A DNA stretch of 64,000 bases from Tepidisphaeraceae bacterium (GTDB lineage Bacteria > Planctomycetota > Phycisphaerae > Tepidisphaerales > Tepidisphaeraceae): positions 1-64,000 of the forward strand of contig DASYHQ010000047.1 in assembly GCA_035998445.1 (NCBI GenBank). The letters run 5' to 3'. The position numbers were made by a program, and so were the translations under genes. The first letter of the stretch is position 1. Each line of letters starts with the position of its first letter. Shown piece by piece: positions 41,044 to 50,700 of the stretch. Under the pieces are notes generated by a model. The model did no database searches. It had not been told where the DNA came from and saw nothing but the letters and a program-made list of their open reading frames with translations.

Positions 41044-42408
41044 CTATCCTTCCGTTCCGGCCGGTGGTGGGTCGGCGATGCCCAGCGACCGCTTCACGGC
41101 CGCGGGCATCAGCGGTTCAGTCCACTTACGCAGGAACAGCATCTCGCAGTGCATCGTCACGCGCACGACGGGCGCCGACCCGTAAATGAACCCAGCGGCC
41201 TTTTGCTGGTTCAGGTCAACCGGTTCCATGTCGATCGAGTGCACCGCGACGAACTTCTCACGTGTCAGCTCGGCCAGCAGTTCGGGCAGGCGGGCGGCAT
41301 CGACGTCGGCCACCAACACGAACTCGTGCACGTCGTACAGGCCGTTGGTCACACGACCGGTCGGCGAGCGGGTGAAGTCGAAGGTGAGCGCCTCGGTGGG
41401 GTCGGAGACCTTGGCACCCGTGCCGGCGGCTTCCTCACCACCACCCATGCCGCCCATGCCCATCATGCCCGGAGGGCCACCCATTCCAAATCGGCCAGCG
41501 CCGGCCGCACTGGCGGCCCCGGTGGTGCCCAGTGGCGTGAGCGGGACGTTCAGTTGGATCAGCTGCTTCACCGGCGCATCGATGATGCCGCTCTGTGACG
41601 ACGCGTTGGTTGCGGCAATCGCGCGGGCGACGTCCTGCTGGATCCAGAGGCTCACCTGCGAGGTCCAGATGTCCTCCTCGCGCGGCGGGGTGTTCGGCTG
41701 CAGCGCGGGGTTCAGCGTGAGCGCGCCGGGCAGCAGGTAAATCTTGGCCTGCTCTGCGGTCTGCCGGCGCATCTGCTCGGGCAGCTTCGAGGCCTCGGTG
41801 ACAAAATCGTTGCTGACCTGCTCGGCATTGGCGGGCTGGCCGTTGATCGTAACGATCTTGGGGATGTACTTGTCTGCCCACATCTGGTCCTGCGCCAGCG
41901 TGATCTGCTCGGGGCTGGGGGGCTGGGCGGACTTCAGGATGCCGACGGGGATGTTGAACTCGGGTGCCAGGCGGTTGTTCAGTTCCCACGGCATCGCGAA
42001 CGCGGCGCGGTAGGCGTTTAGGAAGTCGAGCTTCTTCACGTCACCGGAACGCGGCACCGAACCCGGCACCAGCAGCGGGCGCTGGTTGACGTTGATGGCG
42101 GCGGTGAACAGGCGCTGGCTGACCGACTTCATCTGCTCGGTCGCCTCGGTGCCCTGCTTGATCAACGTCTGGTTCGGGAACGGTCGAAGCGGCACCTGTT
42201 CGGTGCTGTTGGGGTCGAGATTGGGCAGGTAACGCGTCTTGCGCGCCAAGCCCTCCAGCGACGTGTTGACTGCCTTACGCGCGTTCATGCGCGACTGCAG
42301 CGCCTCGACCCACGCGTCGGCGGGCCAGATGGAGGCGATGAGGGCGATCAGGATCACCACGCCGCAGGCGATGCTGATCGCGTTCTTTTTAGCGATGTCT
42401 TTCCACAT
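41044..42408 (-). CDS. PilO-like single-span protein
   Basis: A 454-residue inner-membrane protein: span at 11-29 (ISIACGVVILIALIASIWP), then a helical region (about 30-150) and a beta-rich C-terminal domain (about 330-430: VHEFVLVADVDAARLPELL, FVAVHSIDMEPVD). This matches PilO/GspM topology, though twice as long. A Gly/Met-rich insertion (FGMGGPPGMMGMGGMGGG) lies at about 305-325. It would pair with the PilN part of the upstream fused protein in the inner-membrane platform of a type IV pilus or type II secretion machine. Sequence similarity is weak, so the call rests on topology and neighbours. Confidence 0.55.
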   Translation of the reverse strand: MWKDIAKKNAISIACGVVILIALIASIWPADAWVEALQSRMNARKAVNTSLEGLARKTRYLPNLDPNSTEQVPLRPFPNQTLIKQGTEATEQMKSVSQRLFTAAINVNQRPLLVPGSVPRSGDVKKLDFLNAYRAAFAMPWELNNRLAPEFNIPVGILKSAQPPSPEQITLAQDQMWADKYIPKIVTINGQPANAEQVSNDFVTEASKLPEQMRRQTAEQAKIYLLPGALTLNPALQPNTPPREEDIWTSQVSLWIQQDVARAIAATNASSQSGIIDAPVKQLIQLNVPLTPLGTTGAASAAGAGRFGMGGPPGMMGMGGMGGGEEAAGTGAKVSDPTEALTFDFTRSPTGRVTNGLYDVHEFVLVADVDAARLPELLAELTREKFVAVHSIDMEPVDLNQQKAAGFIYGSAPVVRVTMHCEMLFLRKWTEPLMPAAVKRSLGIADPPPAGTEG

Positions 42409-42491
42409 GGGGGATGCTCCGCAATGGTATCGTCAGTCGCGGGCCCGGGCGTGCAGCTGTCGCGGCACGCTCGGGCCCGAAGTTCGAGGGC

Positions 42492-44750
42492 CTACTCCGC
42501 CAGGGCCGTCTCGGCCGGCGCTGCGGGCGCCGGGGGTGGTGGGTCGAGCACGACGACGAACACGACGGTGACGTCGGTATCGTTCCGAATGTTCTCACCG
42601 GTCAACGGGTCGGTGAACGGGTCGATTAGTTCGACCTGGTTCGTCTCGTTGGGAATCTGCGGCCGTTGGACGACCGGCTGCTGCTGGCCCTCTCCCCCTT
42701 CGGGGTTGAAGTTGCCACCCATCTGCGGCGGTCGACCGACGGTGCGGCCCGGGTTGAAGCCACCGGGGTTGAAACCGCCGCCAGGATTGAACCCCGGACC
42801 GCCCGGGTTGAAGCCACCCATCGGTGGGCGCTGGCCGCCCCAGCCACCGCCACCACCGCCGTTGACGTTGTTGCGGGGATCGTTGGCGCCGGCGCGGGCA
42901 TTGACGGGCGTGGTGGTCAGGATGCCGGCGCGGGCGACGTAGTAATTGCGGCCGGCCAGCGCCTGATCGACCGTAATCGCGCGCAACGCGCGGATGAACG
43001 TGTCGTTGACGAACGTGAAGCCTTGGGCGTTGGGCGTACGCAGGTTCAGCGTGATCAACAGCCCGCGTTGCGGGCCGGCGGTCGTGCCCTCGGCGGGGGC
43101 ACCCGTCTCACCACCCATGCCCATGCCCATATCCATACCCATCATGTCGGGCGGTCCACCCATGGGGGCAAACCGACCGGCAGCGGCGCCGCGCCCTGCG
43201 CCTCCACCACCGGGCTGCGAGGCAACCATGCCTTTGAAGTCCGAATCGTTGGCAGCGAGGATCGCGCTCAGGTCGCTGATGTAGGTCGACGACAGCTGTT
43301 CGACGAAGATCTGCCGACGCTCGTTGCGCGGGATCACCTTGATCTTGGCGACGTCGTCGCCCATCAGCTCCGGTTGCGGCTGGGCCGTCATCAGGGCCGC
43401 GTGCAGGTCGCTGAGCAGGCTGGCCCAGGTGTGGCGGTACTTCTCCAGCGAGCGCACGTTCAGCACGAGATTGCGGTCGGGGCCACCTTCCTGCTCGATC
43501 GTGTTCCAGGCGCCGTCATTGGCCTGCGCCTTCGACTGAATGGCAGCGATCTGGCTCTGCGTGCTGGCGGCGTTGCTGAGCTTCAGGTCCTCCAACTGCG
43601 TCGCGCCCATCTTGATGCCCGCGCCCAGCACGAACAGCGCGGCTGCGGCGCCGAACCACTTCGTCTTGTCGCGCCACATCTTCTCGCGCTGGATGGCAGC
43701 GGGCAGCAGCGAACTGACGATCTTGCCCTCGCCCATCGCCTGCAGCGCCAGGCCGTAGGCCCCAACGCTCGACAGCAGGTTCTCACTGTAGTTCGTCGCA
43801 ATGCGCGAGTCGGCGGGTGGGGCGGCGGCGAGACGGTCGATCTTCTGCACGTCCAGCTGCAGGTTCTGCGACAAATACTTCTGCAGCGACGGCAAGCGGA
43901 ACGTGCCACCGAGCGCCAACACCTTGGTGATGCGCGAGTCGCGGTTGACCGAGGAGTAGAACCCGATCGACCGCTGAATCTCACCCACGAGGTCGGCGAA
44001 GACCGGCTTCATGGCCTGCATGATCTGCCGGGCGTACTTGCTGGTGGCGGCGTTGCGCTTCAGCTCTTCGGCCTTGGCGAAGTTCAGCTTGAACGCCTTC
44101 ACGAGCGCTTCGGTGAAGTTGTTGCCACCGATCGGGATCGACCGCAGCCAGATGCGCTCGCCGTCGGCGATGATCAGGTCGGCGTTCTCGGCGCCGAGGT
44201 CGATGATCATCGTGGTGCCGTCGATCTGCCCGTCGTGGTACATCGCGTTGTAGACGGCCAGCGGGTTCATCTGCACGACCTGCACGTTCAGGTCGACGTC
44301 GGTGAAGTACCCGATGTGCTGCGCGATCAGCTCCTTGCGCATCGCGAAGATGCCGACCTCGACGTCGGGGCTCTCGGGCTCGCGGAAGAGCTGGTAGGAC
44401 CACTCGACGTCGTCGAGCGGGAAGGGGATCTGCTGGATCGCCTCGAAGCGGACGATCTCGGGGATCTTCTTCTCCTCGACGGGCGGCAGCTTGATGAAGC
44501 GGGCGAAGCTCTGCTGCCCGCTGACGCCGATCGCCGCGATGCCACCCTTCTGCGGGTGGCGCTGGACGAAGTTGGCCAGCGCGGTCTGGATGAGCGACTC
44601 GCGGTTGTCGCCGGCGCTGGAGAGGACGGTCTCGTGTTCGACGACCTCGAAGTCGTCGATGCGGTAACCGGCGCCGTCGGGAACGAGCTTGACCGCCTTC
44701 AGTGCGCGGTTGCCGACATCAATGCCCCAGGCGAAACGAGCGGTGGCCAT
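42492..44750 (-). CDS. pilM: PilM-PilN-like fusion, type IV pilus platform
   Basis: A 752-residue protein. Residues 1-340 are PilM, an actin-like ATPase: FAWGIDVGNRALKAVKL (phosphate 1), the ELLV-like IVRFEAIQQIPFPLDDVEW, TTMIIDLGAENADLII (phosphate 2) and KVLALGGTFRLPSLQKYL (adenosine). A membrane span lies near 363-383, and residues 384-520 look like PilN. The tail is glycine-rich with FNPGG repeats. PilM and PilN are normally two proteins joined by a PilN peptide docking into PilM; here they are covalently fused. First gene of a three-gene operon ending at 38988. No pilin or motor ATPase gene is in the window. Confidence 0.8.
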   Translation of the reverse strand: MATARFAWGIDVGNRALKAVKLVPDGAGYRIDDFEVVEHETVLSSAGDNRESLIQTALANFVQRHPQKGGIAAIGVSGQQSFARFIKLPPVEEKKIPEIVRFEAIQQIPFPLDDVEWSYQLFREPESPDVEVGIFAMRKELIAQHIGYFTDVDLNVQVVQMNPLAVYNAMYHDGQIDGTTMIIDLGAENADLIIADGERIWLRSIPIGGNNFTEALVKAFKLNFAKAEELKRNAATSKYARQIMQAMKPVFADLVGEIQRSIGFYSSVNRDSRITKVLALGGTFRLPSLQKYLSQNLQLDVQKIDRLAAAPPADSRIATNYSENLLSSVGAYGLALQAMGEGKIVSSLLPAAIQREKMWRDKTKWFGAAAALFVLGAGIKMGATQLEDLKLSNAASTQSQIAAIQSKAQANDGAWNTIEQEGGPDRNLVLNVRSLEKYRHTWASLLSDLHAALMTAQPQPELMGDDVAKIKVIPRNERRQIFVEQLSSTYISDLSAILAANDSDFKGMVASQPGGGGAGRGAAAGRFAPMGGPPDMMGMDMGMGMGGETGAPAEGTTAGPQRGLLITLNLRTPNAQGFTFVNDTFIRALRAITVDQALAGRNYYVARAGILTTTPVNARAGANDPRNNVNGGGGGGWGGQRPPMGGFNPGGPGFNPGGGFNPGGFNPGRTVGRPPQMGGNFNPEGGEGQQQPVVQRPQIPNETNQVELIDPFTDPLTGENIRNDTDVTVVFVVVLDPPPPAPAAPAETALAE

Positions 44751-45037
44751 TCGATGCTCCTCTGCTGTCTCCTCGCGAGCCGTCAGGAAAGGATTCGGTT
44801 CCGGCGTGCGTCGGAGACCGCTGACGACTTCGGTTGCGTGGGGCGGCCCGGGTGAAAGGTGTGAGACCGGCCGCCACCGGTGCGAAAGTCTATGGTGTAA
44901 CCGTTCTTGGGCGCGCGTACAACTAACGCTTCGCGCGCCGACAACGGCCTTATATTATTGGACGCGAAAGGGCACCTGAAGTTCAACATCGTTCTTGGAT
45001 TCACGATGTTTTTTCAGCTGCCCCGAAAGACAACCAG

Positions 45038-45490
45038 ATGATAGGCATCGTGCAGCGGGTAATCGAGGCTCGCGTGACCGTAAATGGTGACGTCATCGGC
45101 CAAATCGAGCGTGGCTTGGTCGTGCTGCTAAGCGTGCACGCCGACGACGCGCCAGCGGACGTTACGTGGACCGCCAGCAAGCTGGCGTCGCTTCGCATTT
45201 TCCCCGAGGGGGATAAGCACTACCACCTAGACGTAACCGAGGCCGGCGGGTCAATCTTGCTGATCAGCAACTTCACGGTAGCCGCCGCGACGCGCCAGGG
45301 CCGCCGCCCCAGCCTCGATGCTGCCGCCAAGGGCGACGCCGGACAGAGATTGTTCGATTCGGTCGTGTCGACGTTGCGCGATGCAGGCGTTCGGGTGGAA
45401 ACGGGCCGATTCGGGGCGGAGATGCTCGTTCACATCATCAACGACGGTCCAGCGACGTTCATCGTCGACAGTCGCCATTCACGCGGGTGA
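45038..45490 (+). CDS. dtd: D-aminoacyl-tRNA deacylase
   Basis: Hydrolyses D-amino acids (and glycine mis-charged on tRNA-Ala) from tRNA. The 150-residue protein has the two signatures of DTD: SNFTVAAATRQGRRPSL (SQxTLxAxxxKGxRPS type) and the C-terminal NDGPATF (NxGPVT type). These build the active site at the dimer interface. The start ATG at 45038 begins right at the conserved IGIVQRVIEARVTV. It diverges from pilM across 287 bp. Confidence 0.95.
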   Translation: MIGIVQRVIEARVTVNGDVIGQIERGLVVLLSVHADDAPADVTWTASKLASLRIFPEGDKHYHLDVTEAGGSILLISNFTVAAATRQGRRPSLDAAAKGDAGQRLFDSVVSTLRDAGVRVETGRFGAEMLVHIINDGPATFIVDSRHSRG

Positions 45491-45548
45491 GGGCCTGAGC
45501 GGTGCTTCGCGGGCGTGGGGCTGCTAAGGTGTGCCGTGGAAAGCGCCT

Positions 45549-46343
45549 ATGGAACTGCCCATTTTGAACTTCGTGCCACCCGTGTCGCCAAGCGACCTCG
45601 TGCGGCACTACCACAAGTTGGTGCACGACTTCACCGCCGCGCTCGCTGAGCCGGAGCAGATTGACATCGGTGTGGCGTTCTGCAATCCGGAACTGCCTGA
45701 CGTGACGGAAGCGAACGGTGTCTTTGACGCCGCGCTGTCACCCGATGTTGCTGCGGGTGCCGCGATCGAGAAGGTGGAAGCATTTTTTCGCGAGCGGGGC
45801 GTTCGGCCGTTGCGTTGGGTGATGAATTCGTCAGCACCGATGTCGCAGACGGCGCCGGTGATTAGCGAACTGAGCAAGCGAGGGTTCGTCCGGCGTGAGA
45901 CCGATATCCTGCACCTGACCGGCCGGGCTGCGATCGAACTGGCTGACGTTCCCGACCTAATGATCATTCCCGCCAGGTCGGCGTTTCGACATGCGCAGGA
46001 ACTGGCGATGGAGTCGACTGACAACAAGGCCACTGCCGCAAGGGCGATGGTGCAGCATCTGGATGTGCCGCGGTTCGACGCTTTGCTGGCGTTGGTGGAT
46101 GGCCGGGCGATTGGACGCATCGGGGTGCTGGCGGTGGGGGACTTGGGGTTGGTTGCGCACCTGTACGTCTCGCCGGCGCACCGCGAACGTGGGATCGAGT
46201 CGATTTTGCTCTCGCGGGCAATCGACTTTTGTGCGCGTAGTGGGTTCAAACATGTGCTGGCGGGGGATGATGGTGCGCGTCGTCCGCTCTTGGAGCGCAA
46301 CGGTTTCGAAAGGGTGGGAGCGTTCAATGAGTTCGTGCGATAG
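45549..46343 (+). CDS. GNAT-family acetyltransferase
   Basis: A 264-residue protein. The C-terminal GNAT fold is clear: LVDGRAIGRIGVLAVGDLGLV, then VAHLYVSPAHRERGIESILL (acetyl-CoA-binding R/Q-x-x-G-x-G/A replaced by RERGIES) and the late RPLLERNGFERVGAF. The N-terminal 120 residues resemble a first, degenerate GNAT half (EKVEAFFRERGVRPLRWVM), so it may be a double-GNAT protein. The Gly is retained, so it may bind acetyl-CoA, but the substrate is unknown. Start ATG 45549, with GTG 45531 as an alternative. It follows dtd by 58 bp and may share its transcript. Confidence 0.8.
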   Translation: MELPILNFVPPVSPSDLVRHYHKLVHDFTAALAEPEQIDIGVAFCNPELPDVTEANGVFDAALSPDVAAGAAIEKVEAFFRERGVRPLRWVMNSSAPMSQTAPVISELSKRGFVRRETDILHLTGRAAIELADVPDLMIIPARSAFRHAQELAMESTDNKATAARAMVQHLDVPRFDALLALVDGRAIGRIGVLAVGDLGLVAHLYVSPAHRERGIESILLSRAIDFCARSGFKHVLAGDDGARRPLLERNGFERVGAFNEFVR

Positions 46344-46526
46344 TAGACCCAGATAAACCCGGGCTTGCCCAGAGGACCGAAGCTCCCCCGGGCACGCTCG
46401 GGGCTATATGGGTGGCAATGCCAAAGAATGAAACGCCAGAAGCTGGCTTGCCCACCGGGCTCGACCGCGTGACAATGGGGGCGCTTTCGTTCGAACTGTA
46501 CGTGACCACGCTGGGGAACATCACAC

Positions 46527-47300
46527 ATGCGACCAGAAGAACTAGAGGCCGGCTCATCCCTTCGCCGGGCGCGGGAGGCGAAGGGCACGAACCTGTTTCG
46601 CCAACTCGACGCGCCGCGCATCGTGGCGACCGGCGAGACGCTCGCCAAGCGCATCCACGAGCGGTTCCCACAGTCGAACCTCGCCGCGGTCGCGACCGAT
46701 CTGGTGGCCGTGTCGCGCGACGCGAGCCAACTCGCGGGTCAGTTGGCGCAGCCGATGGTCGGGTGGCGGGCGCTGTCGATCACGCTGACGGTGGCGTTGC
46801 TAGTCCTGGTGATCGTGGTGGCGTTGAACCTGCGCGTGTCGTTGCACGTCGGCGACGCGATCCAGCTCGTTCAGGGGATCGAGGCGCTGATCAACGACAT
46901 TGTCTTCGCCGGCATCGCGATCTGGTTCGCGTTCTCGATCGAAACGCGACGTAAGCGGGGGAAGGCGCTGCGATTCATCTCGCAGCTGCGCTCGCTGGCC
47001 CACGTGATCGACATGCACCAGTTGGACAAGGACCCCGACCGCTACGATCCGAACTACAAGTCGACCGCGTCGTCCCCGAAGCCCGACATGACGCCGGCGC
47101 AGCTCATGCGGTACCTGGACTACTGCAGCGAGATGCTGGCGATCCTCGGCAAGCTGGCGGCGTTGTGCGCCCAGCGCTCCAGCGACCCGCCGACGCTGGC
47201 CGCGGTGAATGAATTGGAAGACCTGTCGAGTGGCCTGTCCCGCAAGGTGTGGCAGAAGATCATGATTCTCGACCGCATGCTCGCTCAAAGGCCGGCTTGA
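46527..47300 (+). CDS. Two-span membrane protein, unknown function
   Basis: A 257-residue protein with a cytoplasmic-type N-terminus of about 80 residues (helical, DLVAVSRDASQLAGQLAQ). Two adjacent spans lie at about 80-104 (ALSITLTVALLVLVIVVALNL, quoted as a region) and 121-141. A helical C-terminal half (about 145-257) with MRYLDYCSEMLAILGKLAAL follows. I do not recognise a family. It ends nine bp before the convergent glycosyltransferase gene. Confidence 0.65.
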   Translation: MRPEELEAGSSLRRAREAKGTNLFRQLDAPRIVATGETLAKRIHERFPQSNLAAVATDLVAVSRDASQLAGQLAQPMVGWRALSITLTVALLVLVIVVALNLRVSLHVGDAIQLVQGIEALINDIVFAGIAIWFAFSIETRRKRGKALRFISQLRSLAHVIDMHQLDKDPDRYDPNYKSTASSPKPDMTPAQLMRYLDYCSEMLAILGKLAALCAQRSSDPPTLAAVNELEDLSSGLSRKVWQKIMILDRMLAQRPA

Positions 47301-47308
47301 TCATCACG

Positions 47309-48379
47309 TCATCGTGCGACGGGTGCGGGTGGCGGCGAGGTTAAGTCGACCGGGGCGCCACCGGCCAGTTGCCGGTAGAGCGTGCGGTACTGCTGGACCA
47401 TGTGGCTGAGCGAGAAGTGCGCGTAAGCCTCACCCCGCGCGGTCTCGGCGATGTGCCATTGGGTGCGGGAATCGTCGCGCAGGTCGCGAACTCGCCTTGC
47501 GATCTCGCGCGGCGTGGGATTGGTCGCCATCAGCGCGGTGTGACGATCTTCCAGCAATTCGGCGACCGTGTAGGTAACCGTCGACACGATCGGCAGCGCC
47601 GCCGCCATCGCGACGGCAATCGGCAGGGTCGGCACAGGCGCGCCGGCGGTCACCAGCACGCAATCGGTTGCGGGCAGCAAGGCTTCGTACGACACCTCGG
47701 CCCCCAGTCGTTCAACCGCCACTGAAGCAAACGTGGGGCGTGGCATGGTGCGGGCGTAGCGGGCCACGCGCTGGCCGCGCGGGCCCTGGCCCCAGATCAG
47801 CAGGCGCACGTGCGGGTCCAGCACGTGCAGGATGCTGCCCGCCCAGACCGCCCGCTCGTGGTCGGCGGCCCGCGTTGATTCACCGTTGAGCAGGATGACG
47901 AAGTCGTCAGGGCCGAAGTTCAACTGCGCGCGCAGCGCGTCGTCACGCCGCCTGCGGATCTTCGAGAAGTCGACACCGGGGCGAATCAGGTGGTACCGTT
48001 CGTCGGCCAGTCCACCGACGATCATCGCGCGGTGCTGCGTGGACGTCGTCGCCACCGCCTGCACGTTCCGGTACGCCGATACCGCCCGCGTCCAACGCAG
48101 CGCTCGGCGTGTGGGGAACTCGGTCGGTGTGAAGATGATGGGCCCGTCGAACCCCATGGCGGCCGCGGTGAGGGCGTCGGTGCCGAAGGCGTGAACGGCG
48201 TCGACCTGCTTCGCGTGCCTTCGCACCCACCGCACCGCCGTCAGCCCGTCGCGCAGGTCGGCGCCGATAAAGCCTGCGGTGACGGTGAAGTCCTTGCCCA
48301 TGCCGCGCACGATCGCGTCGGTGGTGCGCTCGGTTTGGTAGTCACTTCGCCGGCCGGTGAGTAGGAGAACCTTCGTCAT
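47309..48379 (-). CDS. Glycosyltransferase, GT4-like
   Basis: A 356-residue GT-B enzyme. The N-terminal domain holds a nucleotide-fold opening (TKVLLLTGRRSDYQTERTTD) and the linker ADERYHLIRPGVDFSKI, typical of family 4 (PNGVD). The C-terminal domain has FVILLNGESTRAADHER, RLLIWGQGPRGQRVARYAR and the donor-site region DCVLVTAGAPVPTLPIAVAMA, with AALPIVST and ENRHT-like EDRHTALMA. The catalytic E-x7-E motif is only partly visible (APVPTLPIAVA replaces the first Glu). It probably acts on lipid or surface sugar; its acceptor is unknown. Confidence 0.8.
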   Translation of the reverse strand: MTKVLLLTGRRSDYQTERTTDAIVRGMGKDFTVTAGFIGADLRDGLTAVRWVRRHAKQVDAVHAFGTDALTAAAMGFDGPIIFTPTEFPTRRALRWTRAVSAYRNVQAVATTSTQHRAMIVGGLADERYHLIRPGVDFSKIRRRRDDALRAQLNFGPDDFVILLNGESTRAADHERAVWAGSILHVLDPHVRLLIWGQGPRGQRVARYARTMPRPTFASVAVERLGAEVSYEALLPATDCVLVTAGAPVPTLPIAVAMAAALPIVSTVTYTVAELLEDRHTALMATNPTPREIARRVRDLRDDSRTQWHIAETARGEAYAHFSLSHMVQQYRTLYRQLAGGAPVDLTSPPPAPVAR

Positions 48380-48445
48380 CGCAGCGACGCATGATCGTCA
48401 AAACGGCGTGCGACACAATCCCACGCAGTGATCGGCGGGCGACGC

Positions 48446-50074
48446 TTACGCGGCGTGGGGCAGGCAGCGCTCGTGGTCGGCCAGCAGGGCGTCGAACGCT
48501 GCAAGGTCGAGCGACAGGAAGGCGTGGACGGCGTCGGGCCAGAACTGCCGGCCCGCCTGGTTGCGCAGTTCGTCCAGCACCTGGGCGCGCTCCAGTCGCC
48601 GGCGGTACGAACGCGTCGAGCTCATCGCGTCGAACGTGTCGCAGACCGCCAGCACGCGCGCCGCCAATGGGATCTGCTCGCCCGCCAGCTTGTGCGGGTA
48701 ACCGGTGCCGCTCCAGCTTTCGTGATGGTGCAGCACGGCCGGCAATAAGGCCTCGACGCCGGGGATGCCCTTCAGGATTGCGTGACTGACCACTGGGTGA
48801 CGTTTGATCTGCGCAAATTCCTCATCCGTCAGCTTGCCCGGTTTGGTCAGCACCGCCTCGGGCACGCCGATCTTGCCCACGTCGTGCAGCAGACCGGCGA
48901 CGCGCAAGTCCTCGACCTCATTCGGCGGCAAGCCCAGCGCGGTGCCGACCATGCCGGCGAGCAGGCCGACGCGTTCCGAGTGACCGCAGGTGTACGGGTC
49001 CTTCGCGTCGATGGACGCCGACAGGGCGCGCACGGTGCCGAAGAACAGTTCCTTCTGCTGGACGAGCTGGAACAAATTCTGGTGGAAGACACCGACGAAC
49101 TTCGCCGCCGTCGTGCCGAACTGCGTCTCGAAGCTGCTGATGTCAGGATCGGGCCCGTAGCGGTTGCCCGCCAGCAGCACGCCGACCACCTCGCCATTCT
49201 GAATGATCGGCTCGGCGAGCACCTCCGCGCCGGTCAGCAGCGCCAGCGGATGCTTGGCGCGGGGCGTCAGGATGCGCTTGCTCGCTTCGTCGGTGCACTG
49301 TCGCAGGAAGTCCTGAGCGAGCGTCGCCAGCGCGGCGCTTTCGCATGGCAGCGTGCCACTGACGATCAGCTGCTCGCGCAGCGACCGCAGCACGCCGGGG
49401 CGATCGCCGAACGCCATCGCGATCCAGCCGAAGGTCTGTGCCTCGTGCAATTGCTGGCAGGCGGTCCGCATAACGTCCTGGGGCTCGGACGAACTGTTGA
49501 ACGTCCGGCCGATGCGCGACCACAGGTTCGTCTCCTCGTACGCCTGCCCGAGCCGCTCGGCGAACTCGTTGATGGTCGATTCATCTTCGCGCCAACCGGC
49601 GAGGTCGGCGTGACTCCAGCCGAAGGCGGTCAGCGCCTCGCGGGCGTGGTCGGCGTCGTGCTTGCAGATGGCGTGCAGCGCCGCGACCGCGGCGCTGGTG
49701 CTCAGGTCGGCCGAACCGCAGGCGCGGTCGAACGCGTCGCCGGCGAGCAAGACCGGTGTGATCGCGACGGCCAGCAGGCGGGCGGTCGATCCCTTGCCGG
49801 CCGCTTCGTCTAATTGCATCGCGAGGCCGCCGGGCACCAGTTCGATAATATCGTTTGTCGTTGGCGATGAAGGCGAGGACGCGCCCGAGCGCACTGTGAG
49901 GGCGCCCGCGACGATCTGCAGCAGGACCTGCTGTGCATTATCGGTCGCCATACAGGCGACACAACGCAAGCCGTTCGGCTCGATCGACCAGAGCGACACG
50001 CGCAGGGCCCGGGCGCGCTCGATCAGTCGAGCGTCGATGGGGGTCGCGAGGTTGTCGGTCGTCATGTCCGTCAT
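48446..50074 (-). CDS. HD-GYP domain protein with GAF-like sensor
   Basis: A 542-residue protein. The C-terminal HD-GYP phosphodiesterase (about 350-500) has the HD pair in LLHDVGKIGVPEAVL, the catalytic HHHESWSGTGYPHKLAG and VCDTFDAMSSTRSYR. A GAF-like domain (about 200-345) includes LAEPIIQNGEVVGVLLAGNRYG. The N-terminal 190 residues are unrecognised. HD-GYP enzymes usually hydrolyse cyclic di-GMP, which here would link the signal sensed by GAF to the cell-surface or motility state. The start is ATG 50074 (or 50065). It lies next to a glycosyltransferase gene. Confidence 0.88.
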   Translation of the reverse strand: MTDMTTDNLATPIDARLIERARALRVSLWSIEPNGLRCVACMATDNAQQVLLQIVAGALTVRSGASSPSSPTTNDIIELVPGGLAMQLDEAAGKGSTARLLAVAITPVLLAGDAFDRACGSADLSTSAAVAALHAICKHDADHAREALTAFGWSHADLAGWREDESTINEFAERLGQAYEETNLWSRIGRTFNSSSEPQDVMRTACQQLHEAQTFGWIAMAFGDRPGVLRSLREQLIVSGTLPCESAALATLAQDFLRQCTDEASKRILTPRAKHPLALLTGAEVLAEPIIQNGEVVGVLLAGNRYGPDPDISSFETQFGTTAAKFVGVFHQNLFQLVQQKELFFGTVRALSASIDAKDPYTCGHSERVGLLAGMVGTALGLPPNEVEDLRVAGLLHDVGKIGVPEAVLTKPGKLTDEEFAQIKRHPVVSHAILKGIPGVEALLPAVLHHHESWSGTGYPHKLAGEQIPLAARVLAVCDTFDAMSSTRSYRRRLERAQVLDELRNQAGRQFWPDAVHAFLSLDLAAFDALLADHERCLPHAA

Positions 50075-50379
50075 CAGCGTCTGCCGTGGTCGCCGTTGGG
50101 CTCGGGAGAGCCGAAGGGGGCGACCGTCGTTCAAGTTCTACTGCCAGATGTGCATCGCAATCGCGGACTCAAACACAAATGGAGGCGCTGTGTCATCGGC
50201 CCGCGAGCCGCGACAGATTACGACTGATCGAAACTCTATTCGCTGAATATGCTGCCCACGATCGCTATCGGACCCTGATTCGGCTGGTTGTACGGGCGGG
50301 ATGATCTATGCCGGTTCGCGTGTTGCTGCGTTACCGGGCCGATATGGTACATAGTTGCCGGACTATCCAAGGCTGATCT
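50075..50379. other. Intergenic region, nothing recognised
   Basis: A 305-bp gap between divergent genes. It is not rich in palindromes and contains no tRNA or terminator. Promoters for both neighbours must lie here, but no hexamer pair stands out. Confidence 0.4.
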
Positions 50380-50661
50380 ATGAGCGACTCATCCGAAATC
50401 GTGCTTCCCGGGCTGTTTCGCGTTCTGGCGCCGTACCTGGAACGGGCTGGCGCAAGCCCGGCCGATGTGAAACGGCAGGTTCTGGCAATCCAGCGGGAGA
50501 GCGGGATCGCTGATCTCGCCAGCGCCTGTCATGCGATCGCCGACGACCTTCAGGCCGCTGCAGATCGCGATTTCAAGGCGTTTCACGATGAGGTCGTGGC
50601 GCTGCCCGCCGAGCAATGGCGGGCGTTCCTGGAAGCCTACCGCAAGCTGAGCAAAGGTTAG
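50380..50661 (+). CDS. Small helical hypothetical protein
   Basis: A 93-residue protein: LPGLFRVLAPYLERAGASPA, ADVKRQVLAIQRESGIADLA and a C-terminal FHDEVVALPAEQWRAFLEAY. All helical, no signal peptide or span. I do not recognise a family. A good fit of codon use and an ATG preceded by AAGGCTG make it likely real. It runs convergent with the large glycosidase gene. Confidence 0.5.
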   Translation: MSDSSEIVLPGLFRVLAPYLERAGASPADVKRQVLAIQRESGIADLASACHAIADDLQAAADRDFKAFHDEVVALPAEQWRAFLEAYRKLSKG

Positions 50662-50700
50662 AGTCGGGGATTCTCGATCAATTCAGCCAGCGATGGGCCT

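Noticed and set aside
42666-44855. 729-codon plus-strand frame opposite pilM
   Set aside because: It is the shadow of a high-GC gene; composition is Asp/Leu/Val/Arg-rich with no domain, while the minus strand has clear PilM motifs.
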